Below are positions 44,850 to 52,846 of a stretch of DNA of 64,000 bases, one piece after another. Every line of letters begins with the position of its first letter. Within the stretch, counting starts at the first letter, position 1. The DNA comes from Denitratimonas tolerans. Its GTDB lineage: Bacteria; Pseudomonadota; Gammaproteobacteria; Xanthomonadales; Xanthomonadaceae. Below the pieces are notes generated by a model, which worked only from the letters and a program-made list of their open reading frames with translations, was not told the DNA's origin and searched no databases. A program made the translations under genes and the position numbers. Location of the stretch: the NCBI RefSeq assembly GCF_037203605.1, contig NZ_JBBDHC010000003.1:1-64000 (forward strand), written 5' to 3'.

Positions 44850-45055
44850 GCCGCGATGACCTCATCGCGCACGTAGTGCAGACGGATCAAGCGTGGCTGC
44901 TCGCCTTCCTCGAAGTGACAGGCCACCGCTTCGCGGACGTTCTCGCGCAACTGCGGCAGGCTGTCGGCCTCGGTGAAAATCGAGGCCGTTACGGCACGGG
45001 CGATGTAGCCGCCTTCCGGTGCGTCTTCGATGATGAAGGGGATTTCGGTGGTCAT
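44846..45055 (-). CDS. HicB-like antitoxin inside the cas operon
   Basis: A 69-residue protein: MTTEIPFIIEDAPEGGYIARAV, then ASIFTEADSLPQLRENVREAVACHFEEGEQPRLIRLHYV. This is the HicB partial-RNase-H-like fold, of the short kind often misnamed 2-oxoisovalerate dehydrogenase. It lacks a C-terminal DNA-binding helix-turn-helix, so it probably does not regulate its own promoter. It starts 29 bp after cas7 and overlaps the HicA-like gene by 4 nt (antitoxin first, toxin second). Confidence 0.76.
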   Translation of the reverse strand: MTTEIPFIIEDAPEGGYIARAVTASIFTEADSLPQLRENVREAVACHFEEGEQPRLIRLHYVRDEVIAA

Positions 45056-45084
45056 GGTGTGTTCCTGCTTCCGGAACCAGTCCA

Positions 45085-45969
45085 TCATCCCACCTTGCGC
45101 AGCAAACGCACGCCATCCGGGAGATTTCCGTCATCAATCCTGACTTCAAAGTCGGAAAATGCACGCGGGGCATCCGAGAGCGGCTTTACCTGGATCCGCT
45201 CAAAAAGTGCATGAGCCGGCGCGTTTCCGAGCGCCGTGGAATGTTCGAATACATAGATGCCTCGTGTGGACATCAGCCCGCGTGCCGCCGAATGATCATG
45301 ATCGAACATGTTGAGCAACGCCTCCCAGAACAGATCCAGATCATCAGCGGAGAAGCCTGTTTGTGCGGCCAGTGGTGCCGACACAAAACCATGCGCCATG
45401 TACAAGCCATATGGCACCGTGAACTTGCGCCCCATGGTGCGGTTGTCGCCGTCCTGCTTCTCGGCTTCGGCCTCGGTGGTAACCGCCATGCGGGTGATCG
45501 AGTGCTCCAGCGCGACAATCGGAGCCACGGAACGTGCAAAGGTCAGCTGCACAGGCCCACGCACCTGCCCACAGTTGGTGCCCGTGGACATCACGGCACC
45601 GAAGGTGCGCACGTCGAAAAAGTTCTGGCACATCCAGGCGCGCGCCTCGTTTACCTTGTCACCGCCCTTCCGTGACTTCTTTTTGTCGCCATCCTTGAGC
45701 TCCTCCTCGGCCCCGATGGCAATGTAGGCGCGCTCGTGCTGCTTGTTCAGCACGGCCTTTTCCTTGACGTAGATTTCGTACGGCGGCTGCTCGCCGCGCG
45801 CCAGCCCGACGTAATTGCGAACCTTGCGCTTCAGGCAGACATCGGTGACCAGACCATGTCCGGTTTCGGCATCCAGCCGCGGCAGGTTGCCCGCATCCGG
45901 GTCACCATTGGGGTTGCCGTCCTTGACGTCGAACAGCAGCATGAAGTCGTAACGCGATTGAAGGCTCAT
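45085..45969 (-). CDS. cas7: Type I-C Cascade backbone protein Cas7 (Csd2)
   Basis: A protein of 294 residues: SRYDFMLLFDVKDGNPNGDPDAGNLPRLDAETGHGLVTDVCLKRKVRNYV at the N-terminus, ARAWMCQNFFDVRTFGAVMS and GPVQLTFARSVAPIVALEHSITRMAV in the middle. This is the Csd2 signature. Seven copies form the helical crRNA-binding backbone of I-C Cascade. It starts 3 bp after cas8c. Downstream comes the hicBA-like pair instead of cas4, unlike the usual I-C order. Confidence 0.96.
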   Translation of the reverse strand: MSLQSRYDFMLLFDVKDGNPNGDPDAGNLPRLDAETGHGLVTDVCLKRKVRNYVGLARGEQPPYEIYVKEKAVLNKQHERAYIAIGAEEELKDGDKKKSRKGGDKVNEARAWMCQNFFDVRTFGAVMSTGTNCGQVRGPVQLTFARSVAPIVALEHSITRMAVTTEAEAEKQDGDNRTMGRKFTVPYGLYMAHGFVSAPLAAQTGFSADDLDLFWEALLNMFDHDHSAARGLMSTRGIYVFEHSTALGNAPAHALFERIQVKPLSDAPRAFSDFEVRIDDGNLPDGVRLLRKVG

Positions 45970-45972
45970 GGT

Positions 45973-46371
45973 TCAGTCTCCCTGTGTGGAATCGTTGGCA
46001 GCTGCAGAATCTGTCGGACTCTTGCGGGTGAAGAAATCCTGGGTCTGGTGGTAGTAGCCGATAGCGAATCGCCCCTGTGCCGGCAGGTCCAGATGGCGCG
46101 GAAAGTCGGGGCCGATGCCCAGGAAAATCTCGCCAAGCAGCTTTTCGTACCAGGCTTTCAGTGCGGCGCTGTCCAGCTTGGCCAAGTGGTGGTTCTTGAG
46201 GCGAAGCAGGATCGGAAACACGCTGGCCGGCGAGCTGCTGGCAGCACCGTAGTAGCGCTCGCGGATGGTGGCACTGATGCCAGGCTGGGCGGCGGACTGG
46301 ATGCGCTCCAGCGCCGAGAACAGGCGGCCGAGCCGATAGGCCGGGTCGCGATTTTCAAGATCGAGGCTCAT
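45973..46371 (-). CDS. cas11c: Probable internal Cas11c translated from within cas8c
   Basis: A start codon inside cas8c (codon 464, ATG at 46371) is preceded by AAGGA with a 7-nt spacer, a strong ribosome site where none is needed for the long protein. It would give the last 132 residues: MSLDLENRDPAYRLGRLFSA and onward, a helical small subunit. In other type I-C systems the C-terminal part of cas8c is also translated alone to make Cas11c, two copies of which complete Cascade. Known from that work: the mechanism. Inferred here: the exact start. Confidence 0.75.
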   Translation of the reverse strand: MSLDLENRDPAYRLGRLFSALERIQSAAQPGISATIRERYYGAASSSPASVFPILLRLKNHHLAKLDSAALKAWYEKLLGEIFLGIGPDFPRHLDLPAQGRFAIGYYHQTQDFFTRKSPTDSAAANDSTQGD

Positions 46372-47760
46372 AAGCAATTCCTTGTCCGAAGTGGAACGAA
46401 GACGCGCCTGCCGGTTGAGGCAGGCTTTGATAAGGGCTGCACGTGGATAGCTCACATTCGAAACTGACTTGCCGTTCTGATCTTTGCGTGCCTGCTCTGC
46501 CCGAGCGCGCCGGATCGCGGCCTGGAGCAACGCGGCGGGATACTCCGTGCCCGCGATAATCGCGCGCATGGTGTCGCCGGCCAGATTCGGCACGACGTTC
46601 TTGGATTCGCCCTTGAGCGCGGTCGACGCAAGCAGCCGCCAAAGAGGCAGATAAGGCGACTCGAATGAAGGCGCGGCGATGGCGATATCCGCGAGGTGCT
46701 GTCGAATGTGGCCAGAAAACTCGCGTACCGGGCCAACCTGCCAGAAGCGCACGGCGATGCGCGCCGCATTGGGGGCCAGGCCCAGTACGTGGAAGCGGGT
46801 ATCGTCTTCGACATCGCGATAGGCACCCGTAACCGGTGCCGAAAGCCAGTCACGCACCACGTCGATGCCGCGCTTGGGGTCATCCGGCTCGCTGCCGCCG
46901 AGCAGTGCAGCAAAGATGTCTTCGAACGGCGAGCCTTCTTCGGCCCAGAACACCGTCGAGGCGTCCCCCACCTGCAGGCGGTGGCGGGACCCCTTGCGCA
47001 GCAGGTGATTCAGTGCCGTGGTGTAGGCAAAGGCGGCCCTCTCTCCTACCGGGGCGTTGTAGCTCTGTGTCTTTCCGTAGGAGTTGAAGGCATCCAGATT
47101 GAATGAGACGACGTTCGCTCCCGAAGTCCGAGCACCCCAAACACCCTTGATGGGCGGATGAAGACGCGCCGTCGTATCGGACTCTCCCCGCACCAGACAA
47201 AAAGCCTGGACTTCGGTATCGGTGGGGGCGGTCTGCGACAATGCCTCGATAACCGCGGGGCGCAGACAAACCGGTACGGACGCCACATCTTCCACATAGC
47301 GGAACGTCAGGTTCGGATTGCCCTGGCGCAGTTCGGGCGCTTTGGGATCAGCCTCTACCTGCACCAGCGGATCGGCGTCGAGAAAACGCTGGACGGCCAG
47401 CAGTCCCTCATCTTGAGTGCGCGACAGCAGTTCGGCGATCCTGGCCCTGAACGCGGCATGCTGATCCGCCACACGCACAGGATTGCCGCCTTCGCGCACC
47501 AGCCCGACCACGTATTCCGCCGTGTCCCAAAGCAGGTTGGCGGCGATACCTACCGAGCGCTTGACCGCACTGGGCACCAGATACGCGCCGACAATCCTCT
47601 GTTTGCCGGCACCCGAACGGGTATCGTCGATCTGCACCAGGTTCCCCTGGGCGTCGATCACCAGCACAAACGGAATCTCCTTAGACTCGAACCCTTCCGG
47701 CGCGATCTCGCCGCGCGCGTTCAGGCGTTCGTAGCAGCGGTTGAGGGATTGCAGGATCAT
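45973..47760 (-). CDS. cas8c: Type I-C Cascade large subunit Cas8c (Csd1)
   Basis: A 595-residue product starting MILQSLNRCYERLNARGEIAPEGFESKEIPFVLVID, the typical Csd1 opening, with VSFNLDAFNSYGKTQSYNAPVGERAAFAYTTALNHLL in the middle. Cas8c recognises the PAM and recruits Cas3. The ATG overlaps the cas5c stop by 4 nt. The C-terminal 132 residues form the probable internal Cas11c. The C-terminus ends in a hydrophilic tail. Confidence 0.96.
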   Translation of the reverse strand: MILQSLNRCYERLNARGEIAPEGFESKEIPFVLVIDAQGNLVQIDDTRSGAGKQRIVGAYLVPSAVKRSVGIAANLLWDTAEYVVGLVREGGNPVRVADQHAAFRARIAELLSRTQDEGLLAVQRFLDADPLVQVEADPKAPELRQGNPNLTFRYVEDVASVPVCLRPAVIEALSQTAPTDTEVQAFCLVRGESDTTARLHPPIKGVWGARTSGANVVSFNLDAFNSYGKTQSYNAPVGERAAFAYTTALNHLLRKGSRHRLQVGDASTVFWAEEGSPFEDIFAALLGGSEPDDPKRGIDVVRDWLSAPVTGAYRDVEDDTRFHVLGLAPNAARIAVRFWQVGPVREFSGHIRQHLADIAIAAPSFESPYLPLWRLLASTALKGESKNVVPNLAGDTMRAIIAGTEYPAALLQAAIRRARAEQARKDQNGKSVSNVSYPRAALIKACLNRQARLRSTSDKELLMSLDLENRDPAYRLGRLFSALERIQSAAQPGISATIRERYYGAASSSPASVFPILLRLKNHHLAKLDSAALKAWYEKLLGEIFLGIGPDFPRHLDLPAQGRFAIGYYHQTQDFFTRKSPTDSAAANDSTQGD

Positions 47761-48437
47761 CCGCGCACCTCCTCGCTGTCGCGCGCCGGCACGGCGATCA
47801 CGCCATCGCGCATCACGGCACGAAAGAACAACGGGCTGGGTGCTTCATGCGGTGGCAGGCCATAGTCCAAGTCATACAGCATCCAGCCCAGATCGCGCTC
47901 GCCCATCAGCTCAGAGGCTGGCTGGAAAGGCTCCGCCGGGGGATCAACGAGGCGAAAGCCGCAGGAAAACTCCCGGGTGCCCAGGTACGGCTGGTTGAAG
48001 CACTGGCCGTTGCGAGCACGCCGCTCGAACATGGCCGCGAACTTGGCGGCGGTATCACCCTCGCCGGCCTTGTCGGTCAACTCGAAGCGCCCATGCAGGC
48101 GATAGCGCACATCGCGCAGGAGCAGGCCGGCGCGCTGCTGGCGGTTCTCCTCGATGTTCAGCGCCAGCAGCGCGTTGCCGTTCATCGCGCTGCGTACCGC
48201 TCCCACCGGAGCCACCGCGCCCACTTCGTTGCGGCGCACGGAGATCCAGCGGATCGGCTCGCAGACCTCGATGCGCCGCACCTGCCAAGCGATGGCCGGC
48301 TTCCACAGGATGGCGTCGAAGATCGCTCGTGCGGCGGAGGGCGTAATGGCGTCGTAAGAAACGCGCTCCACCTTCATTTCCGGCCGGGTGAAGCAGGCAA
48401 ACGGGCCGAAAACCTCAATGCAAAATCCTTGGCTCAT
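47757..48437 (-). CDS. cas5c: Type I-C Cas5c (Cas5d) crRNA-processing endonuclease
   Basis: A protein of 226 residues from ATG 48437, preceded by a strong GGGAGG. Family sequence: CIEVFGPFACFTRPEMKVERVSYDAITPSAARAIFDAILWKPAIAWQVRRIEV, SVRRNEVG, NRQQRAGLLLRDVRYRLHGRFELTDKAG, RRARNGQCFNQPYLGTREFSCGF. In type I-C systems Cas5c itself cuts the repeat at the hairpin base and stays on the crRNA 5' handle, so no Cas6 is needed; none is present here. Overlaps cas8c by 4 nt. Confidence 0.95.
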   Translation of the reverse strand: MSQGFCIEVFGPFACFTRPEMKVERVSYDAITPSAARAIFDAILWKPAIAWQVRRIEVCEPIRWISVRRNEVGAVAPVGAVRSAMNGNALLALNIEENRQQRAGLLLRDVRYRLHGRFELTDKAGEGDTAAKFAAMFERRARNGQCFNQPYLGTREFSCGFRLVDPPAEPFQPASELMGERDLGWMLYDLDYGLPPHEAPSPLFFRAVMRDGVIAVPARDSEEVRG

Positions 48438-48513
48438 GAAAACCCCCTCCCGATACAAAAGCCTGCCTGCGGTGTGGCCAGAAAGCCACTGCGAGAACAG
48501 CCTACGCGAAGTG

Positions 48514-50802
48514 TCATACCCCCAGCCATCCGCCATGATCCTCAGGCAATAGCAGGCCGTATCTCTCATCGTCATAGCGCGATGGCGACGCCACCCACAG
48601 CCCGGTGCGCTCCTCCACGTCCTTCTGGTCATGCAGCCGCTTGAACACACCCTGCGGCACGGTGACCGTGTAGCGCTGCAGTTTGCGCCGCGCCCATGTC
48701 GCTGCCGGATCAGTCCGCAAGGTGTTCAGCCACATCTCGACCGGGCTTTCTTCTTGTCCCGGCTGGCAATACGGGACAACGATGGTTTCGCCCGCCTCAT
48801 CGATCAGACGGAATGCCTCAGCCGCGGTGCGGAACGCCAGACGCTGCGGTGAGAGCATTTCGAGGATGGCGTGCTTATCGAATCCCGAGGATTCACGGGC
48901 GTAGTAGCGGTCGAAGTAGGCGCGGAAGGTTTCTGGTGCCAAGGGGTCATCCAACAGCCCAAGCGCGGCCATTTCCCGCGCGGCTTCCGCACCCTGCCCC
49001 ATCAAACCGGGCGGCACGCCGCCTTCCGGCACAAAGACATGCACTTCTCCCCGGCCTGGCAGACTGCCTTCACGATTGCACCGCCCTGCCGCTTGGGCGA
49101 TGGCGTCCAAGCCGGCGAGCGCGCGGTACACCACGGGAAAATCCAGATCGACTCCCGCCTCTACGAGCTGTGTTGAAATCACGCGCAACGGCGTGGTGTC
49201 ACGACCTTCCGCACGGACCGCCAAGCGCTTTCGAATTCGTGCAATCACGTCGCTTCGATGCTGCGCGCACATCAGCGCGGACAGGTGCTCGGTGCCCTCC
49301 GCGGGCAGCATCGCCGCCAGATCACGGGCGTGACGACGCGTGTTGACGATGGCAAGCACGCACTCGTGTTGCTCGATGCGTCGCGCCACCTCATCCCATG
49401 GCGTAGTCACCTTCAGGCTCTCCGGGAAATGCACATCGACGCGTCGCATGGCGTCGAACAGGGGCGCGGAATCCTCGATGATTGAGCGGACCTGTTCATC
49501 AGGAATGCCATCAAGCACGCGGCGACCGAACGGACCAAGCCGCGGCTGCAGGGCTGGCTGCGTGGCGGTGCAAAACACGACGCTGACGCCGTAGTGTTCG
49601 ACCAGTTGCTTGAGAACGCGCAGCACAGGAGCCAGAAATTCGCGCGGCAGCTGCTGCGCCTCATCGAGCACGATCACGCTGTTGGCCAGGTTATGCAGCT
49701 TGCGACAACGGCTGGTGCGCGAGGCGTGCAGGGATTCGAACAGCTGCACGTTGGTGGTGACGATCAGCGGCGCATCCCAGTTTTCGCTGGCCAGGCGGGA
49801 AGCGTGGTTCTCGCTGCCCTCGCGCACGTCGAGGTTGCTGTGGTGCTCAATCACCACATCGGCACCCAGGCTGGACAAGGCTTCACGGAATACCTGCGCG
49901 GTCTGCTCGATGATGCTGGTGAACGGGATCGCATAGATGATTCGACGGTGGCCGTGCGCGATGGCGTGTTCCAGCGCGAAGGCCAGCGAGGAAAGTGTCT
50001 TGCCTCCGCCGGTGGGCACGGTCAGGCTGAAGAATCCCGGCTTCAGGTTGTGGTCGGCACCCTTGTCGCGACATTGTGTCAACACCTGCGCGCGCAGGCC
50101 GTTGACCTCGGAGATACCGCCCTGGCGCGCGCGATCCGACTTGATGGCGAGCGAAGCATCCAGCTGCTGCTTGATCTCGAGCAGATTCGGATAACTTTCC
50201 CGCGCACGCGCACGAGTCGTGTCAAAAAAGGCCTCGGTATCGAGAAAGTCCGCATCGACCAGGCAGGAAAACAGCATCCGAATCCACAGTGCGAAACCTT
50301 CCTTTCCGCCCAGCGGTTCGGACAAATTGGCGGGTGCTGCAAGAACCTCCGGCGGAATTGCCTCCGACAGCGCCTCACGAACTTCGACCTGCCCGATCTC
50401 ACCGGCCAGTCGTTCCGCCAGAGAGCCGGCACCGCCATCGCTGCTGTGCATGTCCGGCAGGCCCGCATGGTGGCCCGCAATCAGGAAGGCCAGCACACTG
50501 CCCTGTGCCTTGCCCAACGCCTGCACCGCATGAATCGCACCCGCAGTCGAATGGGTGACGCGCAAGCCGACGTTTTCGATATGTGCATCTACGCCACCGG
50601 CGACGCGCAACTTGTGCTGAAAGCCCGCTCGGAACTTGCCTAGATCATGCCAACGCCCCGCCGCTTCAGCCCATCCCCCGCTGCCAAACACGCTGGCGAA
50701 GTCTTCCGCTAGTCGCCCCACATCGCGCAGATGCTCGACCAATGCGTGCGAACGAAGTGTCTCGCCTTCGCCATCCACGTGTGCCCAGTATTTCGTATCC
50801 AC
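48514..50802 (-). CDS. cas3: CRISPR-associated helicase/nuclease Cas3 (type I-C)
   Basis: A protein of 762 residues from GTG 50802. The N-terminal HD nuclease has His19, His52-Asp53 (WHDLGKF) and GHHAG at 110-114. The SF2 helicase has Walker A VPTGGGKT (262-269), DEAQ at 380-383 in place of DEAH/DEVH, FCTATQPAL, and motif VI QAAGRCNREG. Cas3 unwinds and degrades target DNA after Cascade binding. It is the first gene of the operon. The 76-bp gap before cas5c has no internal promoter that I can identify. Confidence 0.96.
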   Translation of the reverse strand: MDTKYWAHVDGEGETLRSHALVEHLRDVGRLAEDFASVFGSGGWAEAAGRWHDLGKFRAGFQHKLRVAGGVDAHIENVGLRVTHSTAGAIHAVQALGKAQGSVLAFLIAGHHAGLPDMHSSDGGAGSLAERLAGEIGQVEVREALSEAIPPEVLAAPANLSEPLGGKEGFALWIRMLFSCLVDADFLDTEAFFDTTRARARESYPNLLEIKQQLDASLAIKSDRARQGGISEVNGLRAQVLTQCRDKGADHNLKPGFFSLTVPTGGGKTLSSLAFALEHAIAHGHRRIIYAIPFTSIIEQTAQVFREALSSLGADVVIEHHSNLDVREGSENHASRLASENWDAPLIVTTNVQLFESLHASRTSRCRKLHNLANSVIVLDEAQQLPREFLAPVLRVLKQLVEHYGVSVVFCTATQPALQPRLGPFGRRVLDGIPDEQVRSIIEDSAPLFDAMRRVDVHFPESLKVTTPWDEVARRIEQHECVLAIVNTRRHARDLAAMLPAEGTEHLSALMCAQHRSDVIARIRKRLAVRAEGRDTTPLRVISTQLVEAGVDLDFPVVYRALAGLDAIAQAAGRCNREGSLPGRGEVHVFVPEGGVPPGLMGQGAEAAREMAALGLLDDPLAPETFRAYFDRYYARESSGFDKHAILEMLSPQRLAFRTAAEAFRLIDEAGETIVVPYCQPGQEESPVEMWLNTLRTDPAATWARRKLQRYTVTVPQGVFKRLHDQKDVEERTGLWVASPSRYDDERYGLLLPEDHGGWLGV

Positions 50803-51059
50803 CGCCGCCCCCCCTGATCAGCCATCCTCGCGCTGAGGACAACACGCCTGCGTCTCACCAGCTGAGACGCATCCTGCCGCTCGTCGGAAAGAGGCCAGCC
50901 ATGGCAAGGCACATCCGCAGCGCATTGGCATGGCCGGCATTGGCGCAATCGTGGATTGATTTGTCTCGCGTCGCCAGGGTTAGGCGCGGAGGTCGTCCGG
51001 CAGTTCGTTGCTCTCGATGACCACGTCAGGATCGGCAGCAGTCGCGCCGGGTTCGATGT
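50803..51059. promoter_or_regulatory. cas operon promoter region
   Basis: 257 bp between kdsB and cas3, with no gene. The cas promoter should lie here. It contains a perfect 9-bp inverted repeat at 50849-50857 and 50863-50871 (TGCGTCTCA, 5-nt gap, TGAGACGCA), 46-69 bp upstream of the cas3 start. I cannot point to a clear -10/-35 pair. Confidence 0.55.
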
Positions 51060-51833
51060 TCAACCATCGCGCATCACCCGCTCCACCCGCGCCAGGTCTT
51101 CCTCCGTATCGACGCCGGCGGGGAAAGGTTCGGGGCTGAGGGCGACGGCGATGCGCCAGCCGGCTTCCAGGGCGCGGAGCTGTTCCAGGGATTCGATCTG
51201 CTCCAATGCTCCTGCGCGCATCTGCGCGAACTGGCGCAGCGCGCCGACGCGGTAGACGTAGAGGCCGATGTGGCGCAGCCACGGGCCGGCCGGCAGGGTG
51301 ACGCGGTCGCGGGCGAAGGCGTCGCGGTGCCAGGGGATCGGGGCGCGGCTGAAATACAGCGCGATTCCCTGCGCGTCGCGCACCAGCTTGACGCAGTTGG
51401 GGTCGAACAGTTCGTCGGTGCCGCTGATCGGCTGGGCGAGGGTGGCAATCGGCGCGCCGCTGGCGATGAGCGCGTCCACGGCGGCGCGGATCGCGGCGGG
51501 CGGGGCCAGCGGCTCGTCGCCCTGCAGGTTCACCACGAGGGTGTCATCGCTCCAGCCGCGCTGCGCTGCGGTTTCGGCCAGGCGGTCGGTGCCCGAGGCG
51601 TGATCGGACGAGGTCATGCACACGGTCACGCCCAGGGGCGCGAGCGCATCGGCGATGCGCGCGTCGTCGGTGGCGACGACGACCTCGCGCGCGCCGGCCT
51701 CGCGCGCGCGGCGGGCGACGTGCACGATCATGGGCTCGCCCGCGATCAGGCGCAGCGGCTTGCCCGGCAGGCGCGTGGAGGCGTAGCGCGCGGGAATGGC
51801 GACGACGAAATCGGGAGGTGCGGTGTCGGTCAT
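51060..51833 (-). CDS. kdsB: 3-deoxy-manno-octulosonate cytidylyltransferase (CMP-Kdo synthetase)
   Basis: A protein of 257 residues: VAIPARYASTRLPGKPLRLIAGEPMIVHVARRA, VVATDD, DHASGTDRLAE, VNLQGDEPL and YFSRAPIPWHR are all KdsB motifs. It activates Kdo as CMP-Kdo for LPS synthesis. Its ATG overlaps the lpxK stop. It is the last gene of the lipid A export/synthesis operon and ends 257 bp from cas3, where other genomes of this group carry further housekeeping genes. Confidence 0.96.
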   Translation of the reverse strand: MTDTAPPDFVVAIPARYASTRLPGKPLRLIAGEPMIVHVARRAREAGAREVVVATDDARIADALAPLGVTVCMTSSDHASGTDRLAETAAQRGWSDDTLVVNLQGDEPLAPPAAIRAAVDALIASGAPIATLAQPISGTDELFDPNCVKLVRDAQGIALYFSRAPIPWHRDAFARDRVTLPAGPWLRHIGLYVYRVGALRQFAQMRAGALEQIESLEQLRALEAGWRIAVALSPEPFPAGVDTEEDLARVERVMRDG

Positions 51834-52831
51834 GGGGAAAGCTCTCTCAGGCGCGCGGCCACGGCGTCAAGAAACTCGTCGGGAAGGACGGCGGACACCG
51901 GCACCGCCCAGGCGTTCGATGGCGCGATTCGGGCGCACTTGACCGCATCCTTCTCGGTCATCAGCACCGGCAGCGCATCGCCGAAGCGCAGGTCGGATGC
52001 GGCAAAGGGATGGTGGTCGGGAAACGGATGCGGAATCGGATCGAGCCCGGCGGCGCGGAGCGCCCGAAAGAAGCGCTCGGGATCGGCAATCCCGGCCACG
52101 GCGTGGACCGGCTCCCCCTGGAAGGACGACAGCGCCCGGGGCTCCGCGCCATCGAACGGTATCGCATTCGCCAGCGCCAGCCGCATCGGAACTTCTCCGG
52201 CACCCGCCTCGCCGCCATTGACGACGATGAAGTCGCAGGCTGCGGCGCGCTGCACCGGCTCTCGCAGCGGGCCGGCGGGCAAAAGCAGGCCGTTTCCCAG
52301 CCGTCGGCGTCCGTCGATCACCAGCACTTCGATATCGCGCGCCAGGGCGTAGTGCTGCAGGCCGTCATCGGCCACCAGCACGTCCACCTCGCCCGACGCC
52401 ACGAGGAGGCGCGCCGCCTCGATGCGCCGCGCCGCGACAGCGACCGGCGCGCCGGTGCGGCGCATGATCAGCAGAGGTTCGTCGCCGACAGCGGCGGGAA
52501 GGTCATCCGCGTCGACGCGGCGTGCTCCGGCGTCCTGCCGCCCGTAGCCGCGCGAGATCACGCCGGGGCGAAAGCCGCGCCGGCGCAGGGCTTCGACCAG
52601 GGCCACGGTCAGCGGCGTCTTGCCGGCACCGCCCACGGCGAGGTTGCCCACAACAATCACCGGAACGCCGGCGCGTTCACCCGGCCTGCGCCCGGACACG
52701 AAGGCCGCGCGCCGCGCCCGCGCGACGCGTCCGAACAGCGCGGCAAGGGCGCGCAGCGCGACGCCCGGATGGGCATCGCCGAACCAGCGGCGCTCGAACC
52801 ATTGCGTGAGGCGGGCACGGAGCGAGGTCAT
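51830..52831 (-). CDS. lpxK: Tetraacyldisaccharide 4'-kinase
   Basis: A 333-residue product with the LpxK P-loop VVGNLAVGGAGKTPLTVALVEAL, VISRGYGRQ, VGDEPLLIMRRTGAPVAVAARR, DDGLQHYALARDIEVLVID and TEKDAVKC. It phosphorylates the 4' position of the lipid A precursor. It follows msbA by 15 bp and overlaps kdsB by 4 nt, the msbA-lpxK-kdsB order. Confidence 0.96.
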   Translation of the reverse strand: MTSLRARLTQWFERRWFGDAHPGVALRALAALFGRVARARRAAFVSGRRPGERAGVPVIVVGNLAVGGAGKTPLTVALVEALRRRGFRPGVISRGYGRQDAGARRVDADDLPAAVGDEPLLIMRRTGAPVAVAARRIEAARLLVASGEVDVLVADDGLQHYALARDIEVLVIDGRRRLGNGLLLPAGPLREPVQRAAACDFIVVNGGEAGAGEVPMRLALANAIPFDGAEPRALSSFQGEPVHAVAGIADPERFFRALRAAGLDPIPHPFPDHHPFAASDLRFGDALPVLMTEKDAVKCARIAPSNAWAVPVSAVLPDEFLDAVAARLRELSP

Positions 52832-52846
52832 GGGGCACGCATGCCC

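Noticed and set aside
44846..45055. Reading this small protein as part of 2-oxoisovalerate dehydrogenase
   Set aside because: That name is a common mis-annotation of short HicB-like proteins; at 69 residues with no thiamine-binding motif it cannot be an E1 subunit.
50980..51059. A protein-like tail (ending VIESNELPDDLRA) just after kdsB
   Set aside because: It looks like a C-terminus, but no start codon or ribosome site lies between it and kdsB; at most a 27-codon TTG-started frame. Not enough to call a gene or remnant.
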